64,000 bases of DNA from Clostridium aciditolerans (GTDB lineage: Bacteria; Bacillota; Clostridia; Clostridiales; Clostridiaceae), in contig NZ_JAEEGB010000015.1 in the NCBI RefSeq assembly GCF_016316925.1, positions 188,244 through 252,243 of the forward strand, given 5' to 3'. The stretch's first letter is position 1; every line of letters begins with the position of its first letter. Both the position numbers and the translations under genes were made by a program. Shown here piece by piece: positions 35,701 through 43,400 of this stretch. The notes under the pieces were generated by a model. It saw only the letters and a list, made by a program, of their open reading frames with translations. It searched no databases and was not told the origin of the DNA.

Positions 35701-36186
35701 TTTTACCATAACCGGATATCCACATACCTTTGCAAACTCCAAAGCTTCTTCTTCAGATTGAATTGGCTTTTCTACACCTGGGATAGTTGCAACACCTGCA
35801 TTTTTAGCTACAATTTTTGATTTAATTTTATCCCCAAGTTTTTCCATCATTTCTGCAGTTGGTCCTATAAACTCAATACCAGCCTGTTCACATTTTCTTG
35901 CAAACTCAGGATTTTCTGATAAGAATCCATATCCAGGATGTATCGCATCAACACCCTTTTTTAGTGCAAGGTTTATTATTTCATCAATATTTAAGTAGGC
36001 TTCAACAGGCCCCCTGTTCTTTCCTATTAAATAAGCTTCGTCAGCCTTTGTTCTGAAAAGAGAACGTTTGTCCTCATCAGAATAAATAGCAACTGTTCTT
36101 ATACCAAGTTCTTGACAAGCTCTAAAGATTCTTATTGCAATTTCTCCTCTGTTAGCCACAAGAACTCTCTTAAATTTTTTAACCAA
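32749..36186 (-). CDS. pyc: Pyruvate carboxylase
   Basis: Biotin enzyme of 1145 residues that carboxylates pyruvate to oxaloacetate, the full single-chain form. Domains in order: biotin carboxylase with ATP-grasp (about 5-460, GGGGRGMRIV glycine loop), carboxyltransferase TIM barrel (about 535-800, TTMRDAHQSLMATR and the metal-binding HLHTHDTTGNG), allosteric/tetramerisation part, and the biotin carrier at the C-terminus with EAMKMETN, biotinyl lysine K1111. In this setting it feeds oxaloacetate for biosynthesis from acetyl-CoA-derived pyruvate. Monocistronic: a terminator follows, and about 500 non-coding bases precede it. Confidence 0.98.
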   Translation of the reverse strand: MVKKFKRVLVANRGEIAIRIFRACQELGIRTVAIYSDEDKRSLFRTKADEAYLIGKNRGPVEAYLNIDEIINLALKKGVDAIHPGYGFLSENPEFARKCEQAGIEFIGPTAEMMEKLGDKIKSKIVAKNAGVATIPGVEKPIQSEEEALEFAKVCGYPVMVKAAAGGGGRGMRIVAKEEDLIQSYRSAKNEAQKAFGIDDIFIEKYLEKPKHIEVQVLGDKHGNIVHLYERDCSIQRRHQKVIEITPAISLSDEKRNEICQDALKIAKSVGYRSAGTLEFLVDKKGDHYFIEMNPRIQVEHTVTEMTTGIDIVQSQILVAQGYDLSSKELGIGTQEDIKPRGYAIQCRITTEDPSNSFAPDTGRIDVYRTGSGFGIRLDGGNGFTGAVISPYYDSLLVKTTSWSRTFQDAIRKSIRSVKETTISGVKTNVDFLINVLNHEKFAKGECDTNFIADNPELVDISPKADEELRILKFIGEKVVNETHGQKTEFDVPVVPKITANEPLRGTKQILDEQGPEGLVKWIKSQNKLLLTDTTMRDAHQSLMATRIRTRDMVKIAKAQSALGKDLFSMEMWGGATFDVAYRFLKESPWERLQELRNRVPNVLFQMLIRGANAVGYKNYPDNVIREFIKESAQSGIDVFRIFDSLNWLKGMEVAIDEVIKQGKVAEACMCYTGDILDTDRDKYTLEYYINMAKEIEKTGAHILGIKDMSALLKPYAALKLIRALKNEISIPIHLHTHDTTGNGVATVLMAAHAGVDIVDTAFNSMSGLTSQPALNSVVAALENTERDTGINVDDIQKLSDYWSAVRPVYSGFESGLKTGSAEIYKYEIPGGQYSNLKQQVESFGLGHRYDDIKDMYRKVNYMVGDIVKVTPSSKMVGDLAIFMVQNDLTPENIYEKAKNMTFPDSIVAYFKGMMGQPMGGFPEELQKLVLKGEEPIVCRPGELLPPEDFDKIEKHLVEKLKITPTKKDIISHALYPDVFEGYLKYTKEYGDLSRMGSDIFFHGLYEGETCEIEIADGKTFIVQMLEIGKLDSQGYRTVVFEVNGNRREVKIKDKVSASRGAIYEESVTMADPDNNMEIGASIPGNIIKVLVKEGDTVKEGESLIVIEAMKMETNIVATVSGTVETVLAKEGKQAKSGELLIKLK

Positions 36187-36600
36187 ATACCTCAGCCCCT
36201 TTTTATAATAATAATAATTGTTGCATATTTATTAATATATTTATTATAAATATTTATCACGATAATAATATTATATATAAGCATCAAGATTATTTCAATT
36301 GCAATTGCAAAATATTTTTACTTGCATTTTGTCTTGATATGTCTTTTCTTTTAAATTCACCTTATCATCTTAACATGTTGATAAATCAAACTCAATAGGC
36401 AATGATAAATTTTAGGTAAAATTAGGAATGAAATTTTTTCGTTTTTCTGGAAGCAAATTAATATATTCATTATTATATAGCATACTCTTTGTTTTGTAAA
36501 TAGAGTATATTATATACTATTTAGCATACTCTATATAACCTGTGTTTTTTAGCCATTTAATGTATAATATTATGCTAGTTCAATTAAGTTACATGAAAAT
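36187..36600. other. pyc upstream region with paired TAGCATACTCT repeats
   Basis: About 410 AT-rich bases upstream of pyc without a gene. The word TAGCATACTCT occurs twice in direct orientation, at 36478-36488 and 36522-36532, and an inverted, shortened form (AGAGTATA with TATACT) lies between them at 36502-36517. TATAAT-like sequence overlaps on the minus strand, so these could be operator sites of the pyc promoter about 300 bases from the start codon, or sites of an unseen RNA. TTGCAATTGCAA-like sequence near 36297-36311 is also palindromic. Confidence 0.4.
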
Positions 36601-36652
36601 AAATAATAAGCCAGTATGACGCAAAATAGACTATCATACTGGCTTATTATTT
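36601..36652 (-). terminator. Terminator of the btuFCD operon
   Basis: Nineteen-base perfect arms (36601-36619 with 36634-36652) around a 14-base loop, 60 bases after the btuD stop. It is almost symmetrical, so it could also act on the other strand. Confidence 0.85.
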
Positions 36653-36711
36653 ACTTGAATATGACTAGAAAGCTTACAAAAATATTAAACAGAATATAAA
36701 CAAACTGTCTC

Positions 36712-37521
36712 TTATAGTGACACTTTATCACTTGTCTTAGTAATGGGTATTATATGCGGCTTACCAGTTACAGGATTATTTATTATACATATGTTTATGT
36801 TGTAAACTTTCCTTATATTTTCTTCTGTAAGCACTTCTTCTGGGGTACCTAGTGCTACAATTGAACCTTTGTTTATAAGTACCAAATAATCACTATATTG
36901 TGCTGCTAAATTTAAATCATGAAGTACAGCAATAACAGTTACTTTTTTATTTATGGATTTGATGGTATCTAATATTTCAACTTGGTGATATATATCTAAA
37001 TGAGATATTGGCTCATCCAATAATATAATATCTGTATCCTGCGCTAGCGCTCTTGCTATAATAACTCTCTGCTGCTCTCCACCGCTTAATTGGTTTATAC
37101 ATTTATCTTTAAGCTCCCAAGTACTTGTCATTTTCATAGCCTCTTTAGCTATGTTATAATCTTCTTTTGATTCGTCTTGAAACCTGGATATGTAAGGATT
37201 TCTTCCCATTAAAACAATATCTAAAACAGAGAAGTCAAAATCCAAACTAGTATTTTGAGGTACTACAGAAAGCTTTTTAGCTAGAGCTTTATTTTTAAAA
37301 TTTAATACATCCATACCTTCTATAAAAACTGTATTCTTATCAGGAGCTAATGATGAAGCTATGTTCTTTAACAATGTAGTCTTCCCAGAACCATTAGAGC
37401 CTATAATACTGTAAAAACCACCCTTAGAGAAGTCTATATTAATATTATTCAATATTTCTTTTTCTCCAAAGCTACAACATAAATTCTTTACCTTAACTAC
37501 TGGAAAATTAGCAGCATTCAT
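36712..37521 (-). CDS. btuD: Cobalamin ABC importer, ATP-binding protein
   Basis: ATPase of 269 residues of a FecCD/BtuCD-type importer. Walker A GSNGSGKTT at 41-49, signature LSGGEQQR near 141, Walker B ILLDEPISHLD and the switch histidine in VLHDLN. Its ATG overlaps the stop of btuC (TAATG). A siderophore system would look the same at the protein level, but the operon has a cobalamin riboswitch, so vitamin B12 or another corrinoid is the likely cargo. Confidence 0.9.
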   Translation of the reverse strand: MNAANFPVVKVKNLCCSFGEKEILNNINIDFSKGGFYSIIGSNGSGKTTLLKNIASSLAPDKNTVFIEGMDVLNFKNKALAKKLSVVPQNTSLDFDFSVLDIVLMGRNPYISRFQDESKEDYNIAKEAMKMTSTWELKDKCINQLSGGEQQRVIIARALAQDTDIILLDEPISHLDIYHQVEILDTIKSINKKVTVIAVLHDLNLAAQYSDYLVLINKGSIVALGTPEEVLTEENIRKVYNINICIINNPVTGKPHIIPITKTSDKVSL

Positions 37522-38573
37522 TATAACACCTTCTTTTTATTTTTAATTAAAAGATATATAAAGTAAGGAGCACCAAACAGAGCAGTTATAGCTCCTACTG
37601 GAATTTCAGCAGGAGATGCCAGTGTTCTTGCGAGTGTATCTGATATAATCATAAACGCAGCTCCAGCAACGACAGAGAAGGGTAGTAATGATCTGTGGTC
37701 TGGTCCTAGAAGCATTCTTACTATATGAGGAATAATTAATCCCACAAATCCTATGATCCCGCTTACAGATACACATGCAGCAACAATCATGGAAGAACTA
37801 ATTAATAGTATTTTCTTTATTGTTTCAACCTCTATACCTAAACTTTTTGCAGTTTCATCACCTGTTAGAATTATATTTAAATCCTTTGAAAAGGACAGCG
37901 TTATAAGTATACCAATAAATAAAAATGGTACTAGTACTAGAATTTGAGTATAGCTTGCAGAACTAACACTGCCCATAGTCCAAAATACAATTCTTTCAAC
38001 TTCCTGCCTATTAAATACCATAATTATAGAAAGCAATGAGGATAACAAAAAATTAACAGATATACCAGCTAACAGCAATGTATTTGTAGGGATTTTATTT
38101 TTAACTCTTGCTATATTATATACTAAGACAGTTGTTAAAATTGATCCTAAAAATGCTGTTATGGTAATAGCAGATGCCCCTAAAAAAGTTGATTCAAAAC
38201 CTAATACAAACCCAATAGCAGCTCCAACAGCAGCTCCAGAGGATATACCAAGTACATATGGGTCTGCCATTGGATTTTTAAATATAGCTTGAAAAGATAG
38301 TCCAACTGTAGATAATCCCATACCTACAAGAGCTGCTAAAATTATTCTAGGTAATCTTATCTTTAATATAATCAATTTATGGTTCTCTGGTATCCCAATT
38401 ATTGATATAAACTTATTAATTATAGGCACTTTATTTAAAATAATGTATAAGCTCTCTTTAATCGGTATATTAGCAGAACCTAAAGTAGTTGCTGTAATAA
38501 TGATTAAAAATAAAATAATTATAAAAACGCAAAACATTAACTTAAAATGTTTTTTGTTTTGAGTAAAATTCAT
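37521..38573 (-). CDS. btuC: Cobalamin ABC importer, permease
   Basis: FecCD-family permease of 350 residues from the ATG at 38573, which follows GGAAGGAA; a start seven codons earlier would overlap the btuF stop. Ten hydrophobic helices are visible, with the family motifs MGLSTVGLSFQAIFKNPMADP near 90 and SGIIGFVGLIIPHIVRMLLG near 265-284, the latter containing the coupling loop to the ATPase. Works with btuD and btuF as one transporter. Confidence 0.9.
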   Translation of the reverse strand: MNFTQNKKHFKLMFCVFIIILFLIIITATTLGSANIPIKESLYIILNKVPIINKFISIIGIPENHKLIILKIRLPRIILAALVGMGLSTVGLSFQAIFKNPMADPYVLGISSGAAVGAAIGFVLGFESTFLGASAITITAFLGSILTTVLVYNIARVKNKIPTNTLLLAGISVNFLLSSLLSIIMVFNRQEVERIVFWTMGSVSSASYTQILVLVPFLFIGILITLSFSKDLNIILTGDETAKSLGIEVETIKKILLISSSMIVAACVSVSGIIGFVGLIIPHIVRMLLGPDHRSLLPFSVVAGAAFMIISDTLARTLASPAEIPVGAITALFGAPYFIYLLIKNKKKVL

Positions 38574-38593
38574 AAATAAGTTCCTTCCATTCA

Positions 38594-39547
38594 TTATTTA
38601 AAGGCTTCAGGGTGGATTATTTTTGCCAACGCTTCTAAACCATCTGCCAATCTTGGACCTTGTCTGTTAATAATATCTTCATCTATTCCAAAAAGTTTAT
38701 TCTTTTTTACTGCATCTAACTCCTTATAGCCCTCAGTATTTTTAATTCCTTCTTTTGAGTCAAACTTATTTGAGCATATAAGTATTTCAGGATTTTTTTC
38801 TATAAGTTTTTCAACACTATATTTCCAACCATTTGTATCAGCTGCTGCATTTTTCCCTCCTGCCATTTCAATCATTTTTCCTATGAAAGTATCTTTACCA
38901 GCGGTAAAGTCTCCGCCTTTTCCAAAACCTACTACATAATATACTGAAGGGGTATTTTTACCTTTAACTTTTTCTTGTACATCTTTTACCTTTTGTTTCA
39001 TTCCTAAAACAATATCAGCTGCCTTTTGATTTGCATTAAGTACTTTACCAGTGTTTTTTATAATATCATAGGTACCTTCAAAACTTTCGCTTCCTGATAA
39101 TACAATAACCTTTATATTAACCTCTTCTAGTTTTTTTAAGTCTTCTTTTGTAAAGGGATTAGAAGCTATAACTAGATCAGGTTTTAATTCTACAATTTTT
39201 TCTATATTGGGATCCATTAAGCTCCCTATAGATTGAATCTTACTTACCTCTTTTGGGTATGTACAAAAGTCAGTTCTTCCGATAAGTAGCTTTTGCTTAT
39301 CAAGTGCATAAATGGTTTCTGTAATATTAGGTGCTAATGATATAATTTTTATAGGCTCTTTTTCTATAGTTACCTCTCTATTAAATGAGTCTTTTATTTT
39401 AAGTGGATAAGTTGTATTACTTACAATTTCATTCTGTTCCTTATTTTCTTTTGAAGTTAATGAGTTATCTTTGTTATTACAACCAACTAAAGAGAAAATT
39501 AGTATAAAGAGAGTTAATAGTAAACAGTTTTTCTTTAAATTTGACAT
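38594..39547 (-). CDS. btuF: Cobalamin ABC importer, substrate-binding lipoprotein
   Basis: Lipoprotein of 317 residues. A signal peptide ends in the lipobox SLVGC, so C23 would be lipid-anchored. The mature part has two BtuF-type lobes joined by a long helix: RVTIEKEPIKIISLAPNITE near 57 in the first, and the second from about 195 (VYYVVGFGKGGDFTAGKDTF). It is the first gene of the operon, 70 bases after the riboswitch terminator, and starts ATG after GGAGGG. Confidence 0.9.
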   Translation of the reverse strand: MSNLKKNCLLLTLFILIFSLVGCNNKDNSLTSKENKEQNEIVSNTTYPLKIKDSFNREVTIEKEPIKIISLAPNITETIYALDKQKLLIGRTDFCTYPKEVSKIQSIGSLMDPNIEKIVELKPDLVIASNPFTKEDLKKLEEVNIKVIVLSGSESFEGTYDIIKNTGKVLNANQKAADIVLGMKQKVKDVQEKVKGKNTPSVYYVVGFGKGGDFTAGKDTFIGKMIEMAGGKNAAADTNGWKYSVEKLIEKNPEILICSNKFDSKEGIKNTEGYKELDAVKKNKLFGIDEDIINRQGPRLADGLEALAKIIHPEAFK

Positions 39548-39617
39548 TTTATGTCCCTCCTATTTTTATTGAATTCAAGTGTCTAGGTAAAACTAAATTT
39601 TTTACCAAAATAAAAAA

Positions 39618-39638
39618 CCATTATCAAACAGATAACGG
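39618..39638 (-). terminator. Riboswitch-controlled terminator ahead of btuF
   Basis: Eight-bp stem (CCGTTATC with GATAATGG read on the minus strand; one G-T pair) and a T run after it. Lies just downstream of the cobalamin aptamer, so it is the expression platform: with ligand bound, transcription should stop here. Confidence 0.85.
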
Positions 39639-39644
39639 CTTTGG

Positions 39645-39860
39645 AATTAAAAATATCCACTGCTACCAGCCTATCCGCGTAAGCCTATTAATGCTTAAAA
39701 GTTTTAGGCAGGTCTCCTGACTCTGATTCATCATGTATTGACGCCTTCCCTGTTACCAAGTGACATAAATGTCAATACACTCCTCATTACAGTGGCGGGA
39801 CCGTATGAGATTTACACTCATTTCCCTTTTAAACTTAGTTAATGCTTTTAGCATATAACA
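39645..39860 (-). promoter_or_regulatory. Cobalamin riboswitch
   Basis: On the minus strand the parts occur in the right order: AAAAGGGAAATGAG, GGTCCCGCCACTGTAATGAGG, a variable stem-loop with GTATTGACATTTATGTCA, GGGAAGGC, the B12 box AGTCAGGAGACCTGCC (39708-39723), then a 3' part with CGGATAGGCTGGTAGCAG. These are the conserved core of the adenosylcobalamin aptamer. Ends are approximate. It controls btuFCD and links corrinoid uptake to supply, which matters in a cell whose carbon fixation needs a corrinoid protein. Confidence 0.93.
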
Positions 39861-39910
39861 AGTACCTAAAATTTATTATTAACTTTAATATAAGTATACC
39901 ACTTATTAGC

Positions 39911-40936
39911 CTATCTTTCACCTAACTTTAAGTTTGGTATTGCATTTAAAGTGAGCGGTGCTGCATTTCCCTTCATATACTCAAAATAAGCAGCGCTTCC
40001 TATCATAGCTGCATTATCTGTACAAAGTACAAATTCTGGGAATAATACATCTATGTTATCTTTTCTTCCTGCACTAATTAAGGTCTCTCTAAGACAGCTA
40101 TTTGCAGCAACACCACCAGCTACTGCTATTTTATTGACCTTTTTTAATTTACAAGCTTTCATGGCGTTATCAACTAAAAAATCTACTACTGCTTTTTGAA
40201 AAGATGCAGCTACATCTGCCTTATTTATCTCTTCTTTCTTCATTTCCATCTGATTTAAGTAATTTAGTACCGCAGATTTAACACCACTAAATGAAAAATC
40301 TAAAGATTTATCATCATGAAAATTAGCTCTTGGAAACTTTATAGCCTGTGGATTTCCTTCTTTAGATAGTTTATCAATTTTAGGACCTCCAGGATATCCA
40401 AGTCCAATAGCTCTAGCAACTTTATCATAAGCCTCTCCTGCAGCATCATCCCTTGTTTGCCCTAGTACTTCAAACTCACCATAATCCTTCATATATACTA
40501 TAAAAGTATGACCTCCAGATACTACTAGACAAACAAAAGGTGGCTTCAATTCTTTATATTGAATAAAGTTTGCACTTATGTGCCCTTCTATATGATTAAC
40601 ACCTATTAATGGTTTCTTTAATGCATAAGCTAATCCCTTAGCATATTGTAATCCTACTAAAAGCGCTCCTACAAGTCCTGGACCATAAGTTACACCAATA
40701 GCGTCTATCTCATCTAAAGTAACTCCTGCCTTGTCAAGTGCCTCTTGAACAACAAATCCTATAGCCTCTACATGCTTTCGTGAAGCCACTTCTGGCACAA
40801 CTCCTCCAAATTTAGTATGTATATCTATCTGAGATGATATTATATTTGATAAAACTTCTCTACCGTTAACCACTACTGCTGCTGAAGTTTCATCACAGCT
40901 GGTCTCTATAGCAAGTATCTTTATATCTTCACTCAT
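39911..40936 (-). CDS. tsaD: tRNA N6-threonylcarbamoyladenosine transferase TsaD
   Basis: Universal tRNA-modifying enzyme of 341 residues that transfers the threonylcarbamoyl group to A37 of ANN-decoding tRNAs. It has the ASKHA fold opening [16 protein letters not shown], the iron/zinc ligands H115 and H119 in VNHIEGH, and the [23 protein letters not shown] segment. Full length. Formerly annotated as glycoprotease Gcp. Single gene, divergent from the RusA-like gene. Confidence 0.97.
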   Translation of the reverse strand: MSEDIKILAIETSCDETSAAVVVNGREVLSNIISSQIDIHTKFGGVVPEVASRKHVEAIGFVVQEALDKAGVTLDEIDAIGVTYGPGLVGALLVGLQYAKGLAYALKKPLIGVNHIEGHISANFIQYKELKPPFVCLVVSGGHTFIVYMKDYGEFEVLGQTRDDAAGEAYDKVARAIGLGYPGGPKIDKLSKEGNPQAIKFPRANFHDDKSLDFSFSGVKSAVLNYLNQMEMKKEEINKADVAASFQKAVVDFLVDNAMKACKLKKVNKIAVAGGVAANSCLRETLISAGRKDNIDVLFPEFVLCTDNAAMIGSAAYFEYMKGNAAPLTLNAIPNLKLGER

Positions 40937-41072
40937 TGAATTTACCTCACTTTTTAGTTATTACAAATTCCAACAATTATTATACTTTATACAAAAATTA
41001 TAATCAATGCTATATGCATATGATATAATTATTATTAAATCCAAGCTGTATACAGTATAGAAGGAGTAAGTT

Positions 41073-41702
41073 ATGAATCACAATTATGCAAAGGTTATAG
41101 TAAAAGGTTCTCCAATATCTAAGTCAAACTTCAAGCTTTTTAATGTAAACGGAAGAGCTATACTTCCATTTAACTCTGGAAAATATCATGATAGATATGC
41201 TCTTTATGAGGAGGAAATAGCCTACGCTACTAGAGCTCAGAATCCTAATGTTGTACTTTCTGAATCTTTAATAGCAATATTAAAGGTATATTATAAAAGC
41301 GAAAAAAGGCACCCTGATACTAATAATATTACAAAAAGTATTTTTGATGGTATTGAAAAAAGTGGTCTGATTATAAATGATGCTCAAATAAGAAGAATTA
41401 TAATAGAGGAATTTTATGATAGAGAAAATCCTAGATTTGAGTTAGAACTTTTTGGAGAAAGCAGTTATTCTATTGATTATAAGATAAATCCTAAAGAAAA
41501 CAAGGATAATCCAATAGAGTACTCTCCTCCATCAAACAAAAAACTAAAATTGCCTTCATCTTCAAAGGCTTGTAAATCTAATTCAGACGATAATATATTT
41601 CACTGTGAAATATGTAATAAAATTATAAAAAAATCTGACTGCATTACCGCTAACAAAGGTAAAACTTTAATATGTAAAAGCTGTTTTAAGAATTTGTTCT
41701 AG
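41073..41702 (+). CDS. RusA-like Holliday-junction nuclease with a C-terminal zinc ribbon
   Basis: Protein of 209 residues. Residues 1-125 match the RusA fold: KGSPISKSNF at the start, then HPDTNNITKSIFDGIEKSGL and INDAQI. Against RusA the catalytic acids D70 and D91 are D82 and D103 and the lysine K76 is K88, but D72 is N84, so activity may be altered. RusA is about 120 residues; here a Pro/Ser/Lys-rich linker (140-170) and a zinc knuckle pair, CEICNK and CKSCFK (about 179-206), are added. No phage genes surround it, so it appears to be a resident chromosomal gene. AGAAGGAG lies before the ATG. Confidence 0.75.
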   Translation: MNHNYAKVIVKGSPISKSNFKLFNVNGRAILPFNSGKYHDRYALYEEEIAYATRAQNPNVVLSESLIAILKVYYKSEKRHPDTNNITKSIFDGIEKSGLIINDAQIRRIIIEEFYDRENPRFELELFGESSYSIDYKINPKENKDNPIEYSPPSNKKLKLPSSSKACKSNSDDNIFHCEICNKIIKKSDCITANKGKTLICKSCFKNLF

Positions 41703-41734
41703 CCCCTATTATTATAATCTTATATGTAAAATAT

Positions 41735-41775
41735 AATAGGATTTCTAAGTTAAATCTATACTTAGAAACTCCTAT
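41735..41775. terminator. Convergent terminator between RusA-like gene and DUF1836 gene
   Basis: Imperfect inverted repeat of about 15 bp (AATAGGATTTCTAAGT with ACTTAGAAACTCCTATT), overlapping the last codons of the DUF1836 gene and followed by CTTTAAAAA on the plus strand. Confidence 0.7.
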
Positions 41776-42347
41776 TCTTTAAAAAATTCATCTATTATCT
41801 TTTCTGCCATTCTTTTTTGTATAGTTGATTTAATAACCAAAGATAATACAGTTACAATTAGCCTGTTTATATCCTTATCATTGCAATCTACTAGTTTTTC
41901 TTCTTCATTAAGCATGTCATCAAAAGTACTTTTAAAATCTTCAATTTCCTTTTTCTCTATATCTAAAAACTCATTATATATGCTAACCAAATTACCATCA
42001 CAATCTTCTCCCGACTTTGCCATATCTACCAATGGTGAAAAAAGAGTTTGTATATCATTTATTGATAGTATCTGTTTTAGATGATATGTAAGAATTATTA
42101 ATACCATATGCTGTCTAGAATATTTCTTTTTTTTAGGAGGCATTAAAATACCCGCTTTAGTGTAATTATTTATCATAGTCTTAGTTAAAGTTACTTCTTT
42201 TTCATTTCTTTTTAAATAAGAAAGTTTTTCATCTATAAATGTGGTCACTTGATCCATATATAAATCTATATCCGGTATATTAGAATACTTCAACTGTTCA
42301 AAGGAACATATTTCATCTAATAGCCTCGATATTCTTTCTTCATCCAT
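41772..42347 (-). CDS. DUF1836 domain protein (YkrK-like, probable regulator)
   Basis: Protein of 191 residues. The DUF1836 region covers about 18-125 and includes a MerR-like winged helix-turn-helix segment, LTKTMINNYTKAGILMPPKKKKYSRQ broken here only in mind: TKTMINNYTKAG then PPKKKKYSRQHM, which reads like the recognition helix and wing of MerR proteins. The C-terminal part is acidic and helical. Bacillus YkrK, a relative, is a transcriptional regulator; targets here are unknown. It is a monocistronic gene ahead of a large repeat element. Confidence 0.8.
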   Translation of the reverse strand: MDEERISRLLDEICSFEQLKYSNIPDIDLYMDQVTTFIDEKLSYLKRNEKEVTLTKTMINNYTKAGILMPPKKKKYSRQHMVLIILTYHLKQILSINDIQTLFSPLVDMAKSGEDCDGNLVSIYNEFLDIEKKEIEDFKSTFDDMLNEEEKLVDCNDKDINRLIVTVLSLVIKSTIQKRMAEKIIDEFFKE

Positions 42348-42426
42348 CCTAACACACTTCTTTCCATATTTATGTATAAACTTATCTTTATATATTATAA
42401 TCTTATATTATATGGCTATACAATAT

Positions 42427-42942
42427 AAAAATAATGCGATGCATTATTTTTATAGAGGACAATTGACAGAGGACAGTGATTGATGCTTTTCCTACGTTAT
42501 ACTACGGAAAACCTTTAATTATCTTTCCGCAATATGCGACTTTGTCGCAAGCCGTTAGGCTGTATCAATTTGTCAATACGCTGTTTCAGATGTTTCTTTA
42601 AGAGCTATATTCAAAGGTTACACAAATTACAGACTGCGTCATAACTAATGGCAGAAAAGCCATAAAAAGCTTTTTTCAAGAAAGAAATTTTAGTGAACTT
42701 ATTTATAGATAATTTAAAAATTCTACGTAAAAAGTTAACATCATAAGTGCGCCCTTTCGGGCTGCGGGCGAAGCCCTTTAGAAATAAAAATTTTAACCTA
42801 TTTTGAGCATCCTTTCACTAATCTCAAACGTCGGCTTATAAATAATTAAAGATTTTTCGTAGTGAAGCGGAGAAAAATCCTCCTTCACTGTCCTCTGTCA
42901 ATTGTCCTCTGTCCTCTCAAAAAAATTGCGTCGCAAAATTTT
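42427..42942. repeat. Heptad-ended inverted-repeat element, copy A (about 516 bp)
   Basis: Left end at 42454: AGAGGAC-AATTGAC-AGAGGAC-AGTGA; right end to 42917: CTTCACT-GTCCTCT-GTCAATT-GTCCTCT-GTCCTCT, so the ends are inverted arrays of 7-bp units. Inside them GATTTTTCGTAGTGAAGCGG and its partner near 42495-42520 pair further. Small AT-rich palindromes flank both ends (AAAAATAATGC at 42427-42451; AAAATTGCGTCGCAAAATT at 42919-42942). The interior has GC-rich hairpins (GCGACTTTGTCGC, GGGCTGCGGGCGAAGCCC) but no gene I can support. It fills most of the 650-base gap 42348-43004. Confidence 0.85.
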
Positions 42943-42964
42943 TAAACTATGAATTAAACTAAAA

Positions 42965-42995
42965 GAGCTGATACAAACTCTCTGCGTATCAGCTC
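42965..42995 (-). terminator. Terminator of the glpA-like operon
   Basis: Ten-bp perfect stem (GAGCTGATAC with GTATCAGCTC), 10 bases after the DUF1667 stop, followed on the minus strand by TTTTAGTTT. Confidence 0.88.
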
Positions 42996-43004
42996 CATTA
43001 AACA

Positions 43005-43400
43005 TTATGCTATTTTGTTAATTTTTTTTAAAGCCTCATCTACTTTTCTAGTAGCAACTATATTAACACCTGTATCTAGTATATTCTCAACTATTATATC
43101 TCCAATATTTATAGGTGCTTTAACCACTATTCCTTTTAAAGCTTTTATGCAATCAAATATTTTTTCCTTTGGTATATCTGTTTCAGTCTTCACAGGAACT
43201 ACTCCTATTTCTCCGCCTTCAACATACACTGAAGAAGTTACAATTCTTGTAGGGTTAGTGCATTCTTTTTTAGCATAATCTTCGCCTCTTTTGCATGTAT
43301 TCCCTGTAACTTCAACAACTTCTTTTCCATCTAATTTAACTTGAAGCTGGCAACCTATAGGACAACCGATACATATTAAATCTCTCATAGATATATTCAC
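43005..43400 (-). CDS. DUF1667 domain protein, partner of the FAD oxidoreductase
   Basis: Protein of 131 residues. The N-terminal CIGCPIGCQL and CKRGEDYA motifs give the cysteine ligands of a probable Fe-S cluster; the rest is the DUF1667 domain. In clostridia this gene follows a GlpA-like dehydrogenase and an NAD(P)-binding FAD oxidoreductase, as here, and the three are thought to form one complex that oxidises glycerol 3-phosphate. Its ATG overlaps the stop of the preceding gene. Confidence 0.88.
   Translation of the reverse strand: MNISMRDLICIGCPIGCQLQVKLDGKEVVEVTGNTCKRGEDYAKKECTNPTRIVTSSVYVEGGEIGVVPVKTETDIPKEKIFDCIKALKGIVVKAPINIGDIIVENILDTGVNIVATRKVDEALKKINKIA

Noticed and set aside
36712-39547. 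Iron-siderophore ABC transporter
   Set aside because: Protein families allow it, but the cobalamin riboswitch in front makes B12 import much more likely.
41073-41702. Prophage remnant indicated by a RusA-like gene
   Set aside because: No integrase, portal, terminase or other phage genes are near; neighbours are tsaD and a DUF1836 gene.
42454-42917. Repeat arrays that could be taken for a CRISPR
   Set aside because: Units are 7 bp, contiguous without spacers, and inverted at the two ends; no cas genes nearby.
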